A DNA stretch of 45,105 nt from positions 1 through 45,105 of the IMG/VR virus record IMGVR_UViG_3300020020_000072. One strand, written 5' to 3'. A program made the position numbers and the translations under genes. A model generated the notes under the pieces. That model worked only from the letters and a program-made list of their open reading frames with translations. It had not been told where the DNA came from and did not search any database. This document shows positions 1 through 6,247 of this stretch, one piece after another (the stretch's first letter is position 1; each line of letters starts with the position of its first letter). The DNA comes from a virus.

Positions 1-109
1 GATTCCCATTCCTACCCTTGAACCTGTCCACTACCTCATGGACAATGTCAAGCTGGCTCTCCATCCGGGTACTGTCCACCCATGGGGGGAGCGGTTCATG
101 GTCAACCAT
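1..109 (-). CDS. Unknown protein, 3' part cut by window edge
   Basis: An open frame starts with ATG at 107-109 on the - strand and runs off the left edge without a stop (36 codons visible, beginning MVDHEPLPPW). The ATG overlaps the last 8 bases of the preceding gene, and an AGGAG ribosome site lies about 9 nt upstream, inside that gene. The coupled overlap matches the style of the rest of the left block. The visible part is charged and shows no recognisable domain, so function is unknown. Confidence 0.6.
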   Translation of the reverse strand, partial: MVDHEPLPPWVDSTRMESQLDIVHEVVDRFKGRNGN

Positions 110-668
110 TAAGCAGCACTCCTAGCCTCTGCACCAAGCTGTCGACCCATGTAGCGTATCCCTCAGTGTCCTTATCTGCCCAAGTGTCAAGCAGCTTGTT
201 AACCTCTTCTAGCTTGTACCGGGGCGGGGAAGGGAGAGACGGAAGAGGGACATCAAGAAGAAGGTCATTAATGGTCCCTGTATCCTCTCCCACCTTAACG
301 ATAGGAGTGTTGTACTGAGGCTCATGTCCGCTAAGCACTACGTCATCCTTGAACTTGAACATGGTCAGGGCATCCCGGCTGCCACCCGCCTTGGACTCTG
401 CCCATCCTTCCACTACCAGTCGGTCAATGACGTTGCGGTAGTGATTGAGCAGGGCCCGCTCATCATTGAACACTGGCAGGGAAACGTTGTGGTCCCTAAG
501 ATACTTAATGATCTTAGTGGTCACATTCAGAGGGTCGGTCCATGTGATGCGACCTCGGCGGTTGGTAGCCCAAGCCAAAGCATCAATGGTTTCCCGGGTT
601 CTTGTGAACACCTTGCCGTTTAGCTCTAGTTCTCGCACGTCACTGTTCCCTTCATCTTCCGTCACCAT
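102..668 (-). CDS. Unknown phage protein (188 aa)
   Basis: A soluble 188-aa protein that I do not recognise. It has a mixed charged N-terminal half (TRETIDALAWATNRRGRITW near residues 23-42), then a Pro-rich stretch near residues 141-148 (VPLPSLPSPP) and a helical, acidic C-terminus. The start is unusual: no Shine-Dalgarno sequence is visible before the ATG at 668. Instead a 13-bp hairpin (679-741) ends about 10 nt upstream, and the whole 669-1210 hairpin array would be its leader. The true start or translation mode is therefore uncertain. The next gene downstream overlaps its end by 8 nt. Confidence 0.75.
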   Translation of the reverse strand: MVTEDEGNSDVRELELNGKVFTRTRETIDALAWATNRRGRITWTDPLNVTTKIIKYLRDHNVSLPVFNDERALLNHYRNVIDRLVVEGWAESKAGGSRDALTMFKFKDDVVLSGHEPQYNTPIVKVGEDTGTINDLLLDVPLPSLPSPPRYKLEEVNKLLDTWADKDTEGYATWVDSLVQRLGVLLNG

Positions 669-678
669 AATGGTCGAA

Positions 679-741
679 AGGGAGCATCTAGGAATCAGGT
701 ACCGGGGGGTCCGTATACCCGACTACAACTAGATGCTCCCT
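679..741 (-). other. Hairpin 1, 13-bp perfect arms
   Basis: AGGGAGCATCTAG (679-691) pairs perfectly with CTAGATGCTCCCT (729-741). The 37-nt loop carries a small inner stem (GGGT 707-710 with ACCC 717-720). Its downstream edge on the - strand lies 10 nt before the ATG of the 188-aa gene, so it may control that start. Confidence 0.75.
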
Positions 742-787
742 CTCGTGATGCGGTATGAGCCGGCCGTGGTAGACCAACCATCCGCAA

Positions 788-851
788 CTAGCTGTGTGTT
801 GATGTTGCCTGCCAGAACAACACTCCCTGGGAAAGGATGATACACAGCTAG
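788..851 (-). other. Hairpin 2, 10-bp arms, carries a leader-like motif
   Basis: CTAGCTGTGT (788-797) pairs with ACACAGCTAG (842-851). An inner stem TGTTG (803-807) / CAACA (818-822) lies in the loop. The loop also contains GGGAAAGGATGA at 829-840 on the + strand, the same 12-mer that precedes start codons in the - strand leaders at 6433-7674, but with no usable gene after it. Confidence 0.65.
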
Positions 852-884
852 ACCTTAGCACTAACCTTTAGACCTTTCAGCATG

Positions 885-965
885 CCGGTAGCCGTCCTGC
901 CTTATGCTCACACATTACTAGATCAGCCTTTACATAAGGGTCATAGCGGACTTCATGGCTACCGG
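885..965 (-). other. Hairpin 3, stepped stem
   Basis: CCGGTAGCC (885-893) pairs with GGCTACCGG (957-965). It continues after a one-sided bulge with GTCC (894-897) / GGAC (948-951), then CCTTATG (900-906) / CATAAGG (933-939). Three helices stacked in register are hard to explain by chance. Confidence 0.7.
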
Positions 966-1025
966 GGCTGAACCACGTTAGCGATTTTACGCCTCTGCCT
1001 ATGACTACGCATCGCTGCGAATTAG

Positions 1026-1118
1026 GTGGAGAGAGAAACTGTCTTCCCCTAGCCATGCTACCACAGGGTTAGGCGGTTCCCTTGTGACATGGTCCCGTGT
1101 AACAGTCTCTCTCTCCAC
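1026..1118 (-). other. Hairpin 4, 17-bp arms
   Basis: A 17-nt arm at 1026-1042 (GTGGAGAGAGAAACTGT) pairs with 1102-1118. The only imperfect pair, 1037/1107, is a G-U wobble in - strand RNA. Inner stems CCATG (1053-1057) / CATGG (1088-1092) and CACAGGG (1062-1068) / CCC-TTGTG (1079-1086, one bulge) extend it. This is the longest stem of the array. Confidence 0.75.
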
Positions 1119-1140
1119 GATCTTACACTTACCCCGAGGA

Positions 1141-1199
1141 TAGCTACGATAACCTAGTGTTGGGGATGAAGAGTGGGCTTTACTTCATCTGTGTAGCTA
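1141..1199 (-). other. Hairpin 5, nested
   Basis: TAGCTAC (1141-1147) pairs with GTAGCTA (1193-1199), enclosing GATGAAG (1165-1171) / CTTCATC (1183-1189). The flanks carry a direct repeat CCCCGAGG (1132-1139 and 1201-1208). Weaker than the other four. Confidence 0.45.
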
Positions 1200-1263
1200 C
1201 CCCCGAGGCACCGACACCCATGTTACACACTTCTCCAACACGCCGCAACCTGGACCCTTGTAT

Positions 1264-1584
1264 TTACGGGTTCTCGTTCCTTAGTAGTGAATCCATAGCC
1301 TCAAACTGGACCGCCAACCATCGTGCAGCTAACAACCTCCGCTCGGGCTTACTGATATCCCAGTCGGCCCACATGTTCATAGGCTGTCTACTAAGGTAAA
1401 GGAATGCTGCTCTGACTAGCAGCGGTTCGATTGTCAGGTCGATGTCTATGGATACAGCAGTCAAGTCCACAGACACATCCAAGTCTTCCGTACCTGTATG
1501 CCGATACTGCGGCGAATAGGATGGTGGCCCGTATATTGGCCTTGAATCTTGATCCTGCATCTCGGAACCTATCCCATCGTTCAT
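1264..1584 (-). CDS. Unknown protein (106 aa)
   Basis: I chose the ATG at 1584 because GGAAAGGAATCAAGT sits directly before it. An upstream ATG at 1620 has a poorer site. The product has a disordered Gln/Ser/Tyr-rich N-terminus, then an alternating strand-like stretch (DLDVSVDLTAVSIDIDL) and a helical C-terminal half ending in LLRNENP. No family recognised. It shares 194 nt with the 1391-1654 frame, which also looks coding in its first half, so either two genes overlap or one gene is split by a frameshift. Confidence 0.6.
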   Translation of the reverse strand: MNDGIGSEMQDQDSRPIYGPPSYSPQYRHTGTEDLDVSVDLTAVSIDIDLTIEPLLVRAAFLYLSRQPMNMWADWDISKPERRLLAARWLAVQFEAMDSLLRNENP

Positions 1585-1654
1585 ACTTGATTCCTTTCCA
1601 GAAGTCTTCATTACCTTCACCGTTGATGCGAACCTTTGACGTCACAATCTTCAT
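1391..1654 (-). CDS. Possible overlapping unknown protein (87 aa)
   Basis: The ATG at 1654 follows the stop of the upstream gene by 13 nt and has GGAAG before it. The N-terminal half (beginning MKIVTSKVRINGEGNEDFW) looks like a normal soluble protein. The C-terminal half (Cys/Arg-rich, GCVCGLDCC) looks like the wrong-frame reading of the 1264-1584 gene. Possibilities are a true overlapping gene, a ribosomal frameshift joining both frames, or a sequencing or mutational frameshift in a single gene. Function unknown. Confidence 0.4.
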   Translation of the reverse strand: MKIVTSKVRINGEGNEDFWKGIKYERWDRFRDAGSRFKANIRATILFAAVSAYRYGRLGCVCGLDCCIHRHRPDNRTAASQSSIPLP

Positions 1655-1667
1655 TCCAGTGCTTCCG

Positions 1668-1910
1668 TTACCCATCTTCATTGGTGGGCGTATCCTCATA
1701 TCCATGTTGGACTGGACCTCGTCTCGGTAGTCCGGTAATGGTTAGCTCATCCCAAGTACGGTGCCTAGGGTTCAAGCACCATATATTAGTACAGTGTAAT
1801 GATCCGGCCCTATAACGACACCAAGGCTCCCCATCAGGTGCAAATAATGCACTAGACGGGGAGCCTTGCTCCGTGTCGTCAGGGTTAAAGGACGGCACGC
1901 TTCCGGTCAT
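1668..1910 (-). CDS. Small Cys-containing protein (80 aa), unknown
   Basis: Starts at ATG 1910, beginning MTGSVPSFNP. A GTG at 1943 would add 11 residues and is a real alternative, since neither start has a strong ribosome site. A Cys cluster at about residues 31-46 (WCRYRAG, LHCTNIWCLNP) with nearby His could bind a metal. The N-terminus overlaps the end of the 1885-2079 gene by 26 nt. No domain recognised. Confidence 0.55.
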   Translation of the reverse strand: MTGSVPSFNPDDTEQGSPSSALFAPDGEPWCRYRAGSLHCTNIWCLNPRHRTWDELTITGLPRRGPVQHGYEDTPTNEDG

Positions 1911-2079
1911 ACTTGGAGCGTTGCCATATCCACTGACTCTCACCTATCCGCTTAAGGATGAAGGTGGTATCCATGTCCGGTCGGGAAGCAGTGTTTAGAT
2001 CAACACTGAACCCGGCATTACGAGCGTAGATGATAGCTGTATCCGCACTCGGGTATGAAATGGTTGAGTTGTAGTCCAT
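1885..2079 (-). CDS. Unknown small protein (64 aa)
   Basis: Starts with ATG at 2079 in a TAATG overlap with the stop of the upstream gene, indicating translational coupling. The 64-aa product (MDYNSTISYPSADTAIIYAR at the start) mixes strand- and helix-forming residues and ends basic (SKYDRKRAVL). No family recognised. Confidence 0.65.
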   Translation of the reverse strand: MDYNSTISYPSADTAIIYARNAGFSVDLNTASRPDMDTTFILKRIGESQWIWQRSKYDRKRAVL

Positions 2080-2237
2080 TACACCTTCTCCCGTTCTTCA
2101 TGTTCCTTAACCACATCCAAGAGGTCAGTCAGTGCATAGACCTGACCATCTCGGAAGATGTCACTATAGGAACCGAAGGAATGTACCTCTTCCTTTAGCT
2201 CAGCGATTCTAGCTCTCATCTCATCACTAAGCAGCAT
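2079..2237 (-). CDS. Unknown small helical protein (52 aa)
   Basis: I use ATG 2237 (MLLSDEMRARIAELKEEV) because GGAG lies about 10 nt upstream and the start overlaps the end of the DUF932 gene by 11 nt. A longer in-frame reading would be a shadow of that gene. The protein is charged and mostly helical, with no known domain. It is coupled to the 1885-2079 gene by TAATG. Confidence 0.65.
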   Translation of the reverse strand: MLLSDEMRARIAELKEEVHSFGSYSDIFRDGQVYALTDLLDVVKEHEEREKV

Positions 2238-3288
2238 TGGCCATCTCCAATATGATCTTGCTAGCTGTGATCTTGTTGTCCACAGTCTTACCGGGGAGCA
2301 AAGCCCGTTGTGCTCTCTGTCCACTGGCTTTGGCTGTGTTCTTGCCAACCTTCACGCCGCTAGCGTGATCCAGGTACTCAATGTAGGCGTTGTATGCGGC
2401 CCATCCGTTGCGGCCAACTAAGTCAATGTTGGTGTTGCCTTGGCCCTGATACATGAGGCGGATGTCTCCACGCTCCCGAGCCCTTCTTGTCTTAGCAACG
2501 TCACTTAGCTGCTCACTGATCGGATAGAAGTGATCAAGCAAGCTATCTAACGCCTTGTCACCATCAACTGCCAGCATCCGCTCAGCGTTAGCAACTGTCT
2601 CCTTCTCAACAGCACCGAGGTACCCCTGAGCAACAGCCATTTGCTCCATACGCTCATCAGCATTCCGAGTGTGCTTAGCCCTGATGATCTGAGTAGCACT
2701 CTTCATTGCCATCTTCACAGCGTTAGAACACGCAACACGAATCCCAACATACGAGATGAAGTTTGGCAATGTGCCATCAAAGGAAGTAGCGACTAGCAGC
2801 CCTCGCTCGATCGTGTCGGCAATCCCTCTCTCGTCAATGACAAGATCAGGGACTCGCACGTAAGCAAAGAATGCCGAGTTACCACTTCCCGCTCCGTATC
2901 CTCTAACCCCGTTCTCGACCACTCCATGAGCACCAAAGTTGCCAATGGTGTCGATATGTGAGTCGTCAGGGTTAAGGCCCACGAATTCGTAAGCCATTTC
3001 GAGAATCTCCCGGCGTTGCTTGATATTGAAACCGGGGGAGTGAACCCCTAGTGTGCCGTACTTATCTGACTTCACTGCCTGCCAGTCTGTAACCTCTTCA
3101 TACGTACCATCACTGTTACGTGTGTAGAGGACAGCAGGCTCAACTGTGTCGTCAGCACCGGCAAACTTAAGGGCAGCGTCCAAGCTAAGGTCCGGGATTT
3201 GAGTACCGAACCTATGAATGGGATGGCCTCGGGTGATGTTGGCAGCCATTAACACGTTACCCTCGTCAACAGAAAGAAGATCAGGCAT
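2227..3288 (-). CDS. DUF932 / TIGR03299 phage-plasmid protein (353 aa)
   Basis: The protein matches the DUF932 family (phage/plasmid-like protein TIGR03299) by its ordered motifs: an N-terminal GHPIHRFGTQIPDLSLDAAL segment, a central PDLVIDERGIADTIERGLL, and the family signature LVATSFDGTLPNF with IRVACSNAVKMA. The family occurs widely on phages and conjugative plasmids; its biochemical role is not established. Length of about 350 aa is usual for the family. The start ATG 3288 has GAAAGG about 9 nt upstream. Upstream is a 407-nt gene-free control region, so this is probably the first gene of a - strand unit continuing into 2079-2237 and 1885-2079. Confidence 0.88.
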   Translation of the reverse strand: MPDLLSVDEGNVLMAANITRGHPIHRFGTQIPDLSLDAALKFAGADDTVEPAVLYTRNSDGTYEEVTDWQAVKSDKYGTLGVHSPGFNIKQRREILEMAYEFVGLNPDDSHIDTIGNFGAHGVVENGVRGYGAGSGNSAFFAYVRVPDLVIDERGIADTIERGLLVATSFDGTLPNFISYVGIRVACSNAVKMAMKSATQIIRAKHTRNADERMEQMAVAQGYLGAVEKETVANAERMLAVDGDKALDSLLDHFYPISEQLSDVAKTRRARERGDIRLMYQGQGNTNIDLVGRNGWAAYNAYIEYLDHASGVKVGKNTAKASGQRAQRALLPGKTVDNKITASKIILEMANAA

Positions 3289-3695
3289 CAGCCTGCCTTT
3301 CAGTAAAGGGTTCCGATGGGTGCCCTTGACCCTTATTAAGTTGTCAACGGGACCCCTGCCAGGATGGTCCTGGCTGTGAACCCACTGACCACTCTACCCC
3401 GTACAGTTTGATTCTACAACCTAACCCAAGAATGTCCTGGTCAGAGGGTTGTGGCAGGCTGGTAGTGAAGTGAGGGAAGGAACGTGAGCGTCACGAGAGG
3501 TCACGATCACAGCCACACAGGGGGGACTCAGAACGTCACGAGTAGCTGATTCTCGGGCACATGAGGGGAGTGAAAGTCACAGCAGAAATAGGGGGCATAT
3601 TGTATTTCATGCTTTGGGCCTATAGGCCTGTGACCAGGGAAGATGGTTAAACAGGTGATTGGCTAGAGGGTACATAGCTCATCTCGGAACCATCT
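3289..3695. promoter_or_regulatory. Gene-free control region with GTCACGA/GTCACAG motifs
   Basis: 407 nt without a credible gene, between the DUF932 gene and the 3696-4373 gene. It holds GTCACGA three times (3490-3496, 3500-3506, 3535-3541), GTCACAG at 3576-3582 and its complement CTGTGAC at 3628-3634. It also has an inverted repeat CGTGA-GCG-TCACG (3483-3495), a 12-bp perfect palindrome GGCCTATAGGCC (3617-3628) and a 7-bp hairpin GCCAGGA/TCCTGGC (3358-3374). These look like protein-binding sites: an operator set, or iterons of a replication origin. No clear sigma-70 promoter was identified. Confidence 0.45.
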
Positions 3696-4373
3696 CTAAC
3701 TGTAAATAACACTACCCTCAACACCATCACTAACGTCACTCTCACCGCCATTGTTAGCAGGCTGTGGATTCTTTAGCTCGTCGAGCACTAACCTCATCCG
3801 ACGTTCATACGTCTCTACATCTTGTGGTACGTCACCAGGCTTATAACCATATCGATCGTTGAGTGTGTTCCATAGCTCATTAGCACGTGCTTCACTAAGG
3901 ACTGAGAATCCAGTGTATTCGGACTTAACGTTTATCTCCCAGTCAGAGGTAGTGCGCTTAGGTCGATAGGTAAGTGCCCAGCGATAATAGATGTCTAGAC
4001 CCTCTTCTAATGGTACTTCCCTCAGCACGTCACGATTAGGAAGCATGTTGCAGAGAGCGAGCATCCCAGCTTTGTTACTTAATTCATAGGTGGTAAGCAT
4101 GTTCATCAACAGCTTACCATCAGGCTTATCTTTGTTCCTTGTCTTGAACTGTCGGGCAGCCGCTCTCTCAGTGTTATCGACCATCCCTACCCAAACATGA
4201 GTAACGCCCAGCTTCTTTAGAGCTAGGCGTGTTCCCCAAATTCTGCTTCTATTCAGTTTCACCCAGCACCTTTCACACGATGGTTTCATACATTGGTAAG
4301 GGATATCACAGTAAGTTCCATTACTACTAGACACTATGACTCTGGAACCGTAGACATCACATCTCAATGTCAC
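3696..4373 (-). CDS. Cys-motif protein, possible DNA-binding (225 aa)
   Basis: A GTG at 4373 preceded by GGGAG at about 7 nt. The N-terminal region carries Cys residues spaced like a zinc finger (CDIPYQCMKPSCERCW, about residues 22-37) followed by a basic segment. The remainder is charged and helical with a disordered acidic tail (GGESDVSDGVEGS). I do not recognise a family. A regulator or a replication initiator is conceivable because the gene is isolated between two gene-free regions that both contain GTCACAG/CTGTGAC motifs, but that is inference from context only. Confidence 0.7.
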   Translation of the reverse strand: MTLRCDVYGSRVIVSSSNGTYCDIPYQCMKPSCERCWVKLNRSRIWGTRLALKKLGVTHVWVGMVDNTERAAARQFKTRNKDKPDGKLLMNMLTTYELSNKAGMLALCNMLPNRDVLREVPLEEGLDIYYRWALTYRPKRTTSDWEINVKSEYTGFSVLSEARANELWNTLNDRYGYKPGDVPQDVETYERRMRLVLDELKNPQPANNGGESDVSDGVEGSVIYS

Positions 4374-4531
4374 TAACGTCTCCCGACGTCGGCAGGCGGC
4401 TGAGGGTCACAGATACCGGGAGTGGAAGAGATAAATACCACTACCCCTTTCTGTGACGTTCCCCGGAGCATACACCCTAGCTGTGACACTGGCAAGCATG
4501 GGCTACCGTAATTACACCTCGGCTACCATGA
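4374..4531. promoter_or_regulatory. Upstream control region of the Cys-motif gene
   Basis: Contains a 10-bp palindrome CCGACGTCGG (4383-4392) next to the ribosome site. An inverted repeat GTCACAGA (4406-4413) / TCTGTGAC (4450-4457) encloses a second stem AGTGG (4421-4425) / CCACT (4438-4442), and another CTGTGAC lies at 4481-4487. An operator is likely; the palindrome lies where a repressor would block initiation. Confidence 0.45.
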
Positions 4532-4603
4532 AGTAAGGCCCAGTGATCGAGTGCTCGGAGTGCCACGTCACCACTCCTAGAAGCACCATCACTGGGCCTT
4601 ACT
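4532..4603 (-). terminator. 16-bp hairpin, probable terminator
   Basis: The arm at 4532-4547 pairs perfectly over 16 bp with 4588-4603. Inside, GTGC (4551-4554) / GCAC (4583-4586) and GGAGTG (4557-4562) / CACTCC (4572-4577) extend it. It starts three bases after the stop of the small membrane-protein gene (4606-4713), so terminating that - strand unit is its simplest role. It lacks a clean U-run, and its nested shape resembles the hairpins at 679-1199. Confidence 0.65.
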
Positions 4604-4605
4604 AT

Positions 4606-4713
4606 TTACCGGAACCACTTATGGTAGTAGGCGTAACTGTATTCAGCTACCCGGATGGACAGCCACAACACAATCAACACCTGCCACAAGAACCATAGTA
4701 ACTGGTCCATCAT
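4606..4713 (-). CDS. Small membrane peptide (35 aa)
   Basis: ATG at 4713 (a second ATG follows at once), one base after the stop of the 4715-4957 gene. AAAGGG stands about 6-8 nt upstream. The product starts MMDQLLWFLWQVLIVLWL, a single strongly hydrophobic segment (about residues 4-20), then an aromatic/basic tail (YYHKWFR). It is too short for routine gene calling. A single-pass inner-membrane peptide is predicted; function unknown. A 16-bp hairpin follows directly. Confidence 0.6.
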   Translation of the reverse strand: MMDQLLWFLWQVLIVLWLSIRVAEYSYAYYHKWFR

Positions 4714-4714
4714 G

Positions 4715-4957
4715 TCAACCCTTTCTTACGGCCTTGTTGCCGATTCCAGTTCCCTTCTTCCAGCTAACCTTCCCGGCCTTCCTGACGTGCTTACCGTTAC
4801 CCTGGCTTTGATTGGCCACACCTTTGTAAGTATGACCACCGGGACGGTATTTCTTCCTCAACACTATCCCTTCTTGCTTCCTGTCTTCGTAGTAGAGGCT
4901 CTCCCTGTTGCGAGCGCCGTCTCTTGCTGTCACATCAAGGTTCTTGACTAGGAACAT
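4715..4957 (-). CDS. Basic small protein (80 aa), unknown
   Basis: The ATG at 4957 is preceded by an excellent AAAGGAGAG site and overlaps the end of the HNH gene by 23 nt, so I prefer it to upstream ATGs at 4975 and 4996. The protein is very basic (a Lys/Arg/Gly-rich C-terminal half, ending KKGTGIGNKAVRKG), which suggests nucleic-acid binding. No domain recognised. Confidence 0.65.
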   Translation of the reverse strand: MFLVKNLDVTARDGARNRESLYYEDRKQEGIVLRKKYRPGGHTYKGVANQSQGNGKHVRKAGKVSWKKGTGIGNKAVRKG

Positions 4958-5363
4958 TCGTCTCTCCTTTGTCATCTTTGTTGGGCCATGACTCACCGAG
5001 AGCGTGTGTCAGGCCTGCCTTCTTTCTTATCTCTGACCTGATGACGTGTCTTACCTTCTTGCTACCTACTATCCCTCTGGCGGGTCTTAGGCTCACAAAC
5101 TCTTTGTATTCCTCTTCTGTCATGTCTGCTTTCTCTGTGTCACACTCTTCACATGCCAGTCCGAGGTTAGTTAGGTTATCGGTACCCCCTCGGCTCCTGG
5201 GTAGCTTGTGCTCTACCCTTAACTCTTTTAAGGGGTACCTTTCACCACATAGGTAACAGACTTGGTACCAAATCCCAAAGTCCTTACTATCTCTTAATCC
5301 ATCTCTCTGTGCTAACTGCCTCTTCTTTCTGGTCAAGTGGCTGGTGTTAGGCCATTTGGACAC
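4935..5363 (-). CDS. HNH endonuclease (142 aa)
   Basis: HNH nuclease fold: zinc pair CYLC at residues 36-39, catalytic VEHKLPRSRGGTDNLTNL at about 50-67 (His52, Asn63/Asn66) and a second zinc pair CEEC at 71-74. The basic N-terminus (TRKKRQLAQRDGLR) fits DNA binding. Phage HNH proteins may be homing endonucleases or take part in DNA packaging; this one is far from the terminase, so a free-standing nuclease is more likely. GTG start at 5363 with GGAGG 7 nt upstream. Confidence 0.85.
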   Translation of the reverse strand: MSKWPNTSHLTRKKRQLAQRDGLRDSKDFGIWYQVCYLCGERYPLKELRVEHKLPRSRGGTDNLTNLGLACEECDTEKADMTEEEYKEFVSLRPARGIVGSKKVRHVIRSEIRKKAGLTHALGESWPNKDDKGETNVPSQEP

Positions 5364-5378
5364 CCTTTAACCTCCCTT

Positions 5379-5636
5379 CTACTCTTCTCTATAGATCAAC
5401 GCCTTTACTCTCCTACAGCTTATCCTCTCGCATTCAGTCCAGGGAAGGGGCTTTAGGGACCCCTCTGGCATGTGTGATTCGGAGTGCCGTAGCTCAATCA
5501 GATGGATTAGCTCACCCGTTAACTCTGACACTCTCACAACACATTCACCTAGACATCTAACCACATTGTCTTCAACTACTGATGGGACTATGAATTCACC
5601 AGTATCTAGCCCAGGACCAGCAGGGTCGTGGTTCAT
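5379..5636 (-). CDS. Unknown small protein (85 aa)
   Basis: Starts at ATG 5636 in an ATGA overlap with the stop of the HTH gene, with purine-rich GGAGGGAAGAGGGA before it. Residues 20-50 are helical (VVEDNVVRCLGECVVRVSEL); four Cys are present but not in a recognised zinc pattern. Function unknown. It is probably co-translated with the HTH protein. Confidence 0.6.
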   Translation of the reverse strand: MNHDPAGPGLDTGEFIVPSVVEDNVVRCLGECVVRVSELTGELIHLIELRHSESHMPEGSLKPLPWTECERISCRRVKALIYREE

Positions 5637-5887
5637 TCCCTCTTCCCTCCCTCCCGCCGCTTAATAGGGTAGCGGGATTGGCTATAGATAGTGGATAGGG
5701 GGACGCCCGTTAACCGATGTATCTCTCGGGGCCCACATCCCAGTTCCCTTAATGAGTTGATGAGTGAGAAGCGTTGAGCCGTAAGCTTGTTGGTCCTAGC
5801 TAACAATGGCTGGAGTTTCCTCTGTAAATTAGCTAAGTCCATCAGTAGCCTTAGCCGGTCCACGTCCTCGTTGGGAGCGTCTGGCAT
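5633..5887 (-). CDS. Helix-turn-helix protein (84 aa)
   Basis: Residues about 45-73 (RELGCGPREIHRLTGVPLST) form a typical helix-turn-helix of the sigma-region-4/resolvase type, preceded by a helical, coiled-coil-like N-terminus. A small DNA-binding regulator is likely. I use ATG 5887 because the upstream in-frame extension to 6019 runs into the terminator at 6004-6037 and does not look coding. The site before 5887 is weak (GGGTAGCT). It is coupled by ATGA to the 5379-5636 gene. Confidence 0.7.
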   Translation of the reverse strand: MPDAPNEDVDRLRLLMDLANLQRKLQPLLARTNKLTAQRFSLINSLRELGCGPREIHRLTGVPLSTIYSQSRYPIKRREGGKRE

Positions 5888-6003
5888 AGCTACCCAGTGT
5901 ACAGGACTGCCCGGAATTTCGGCGGCTGGCGAGCTATGACCCCCCGCCGCAATGCCGGTGTCGGAATGGGTCTGCCGGGCGCCTGTCGAAATGAATAGAT
6001 AAA

Positions 6004-6037
6004 GAAACCCCCGAACCAAATGTGGTCCGGGGGTTTC
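6004..6037 (-). terminator. Rho-independent terminator
   Basis: GAAACCCCCG (6004-6013) pairs with CGGGGGTTTC (6028-6037), with a small ACC/GGT inner stem. On the - strand the stem is followed by TTTCTTTATCTATT. It lies just after the stop of the 6050-6247 gene and so ends the 8143-6050 transcription unit. Confidence 0.85.
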
Positions 6038-6049
6038 CTTACGGTTTGG

Positions 6050-6247
6050 CTACTGGGAGTCTTTGTACTGTGGCTTATCCCTCACTCTGTCATACCAACG
6101 TTTCCATTCAGGAGTGAGTCTGTCGTCATCAACTAGCCGCGACTGGGCCTGTTGGTCTAGGTACTGACTCAGCTGTATAGGTAGCGTTGATGTTCTTGGG
6201 TGAAGATGTCCCCACGCTGCTAGACCCCGTATGGAATGGCCTAGCAA
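6050..6247 (-). CDS. Unknown small protein (about 65 aa)
   Basis: The open frame begins with TTG at 6247, overlapping the stop of the preceding gene, and contains no ATG. The C-terminal part (DDDRLTPEWKRWYDRVRDKP) looks like a genuine charged helical protein. The exact start is uncertain, and translation probably depends on coupling. No family recognised. A strong terminator follows. Confidence 0.45.
   Translation of the reverse strand: MLGHSIRGLAAWGHLHPRTSTLPIQLSQYLDQQAQSRLVDDDRLTPEWKRWYDRVRDKPQYKDSQ

Larger units (their letters stand above)
669..1263. other. Gene-free region packed with large hairpins
   Basis: About 595 nt without a convincing gene on either strand. It contains at least five consecutive inverted repeats with arms of 7-17 bp (679-741, 788-851, 885-965, 1026-1118, 1141-1199), most with further stems inside their loops, and smaller ones between (for example AGCGAT at 980-985 with ATCGCT at 1011-1016). 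The single imperfect pair of the 17-bp stem is A-C on the + strand but G-U on the - strand, so the - strand transcript pairs fully. It could be a structured noncoding RNA, a long leader for the 102-668 gene, or a stack of processing or termination sites. Confidence 0.7.

Noticed and set aside
679-1118. tRNA genes at the hairpins
   Set aside because: Stems of 9-17 bp enclose loops without a T-arm consensus, anticodon stem or CCA end; not cloverleaves.
679-1210. CRISPR array
   Set aside because: The hairpins differ in sequence; no repeat of constant length with regular spacers.
1157-1399. 80-codon + strand frame
   Set aside because: Overlaps hairpin 5 and the - strand 1264-1584 gene, no ribosome site, unlike the strand of all neighbours.
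4655-4951. 98-codon + strand frame
   Set aside because: Antisense to two - strand genes with good ribosome sites; sequence is a shadow.
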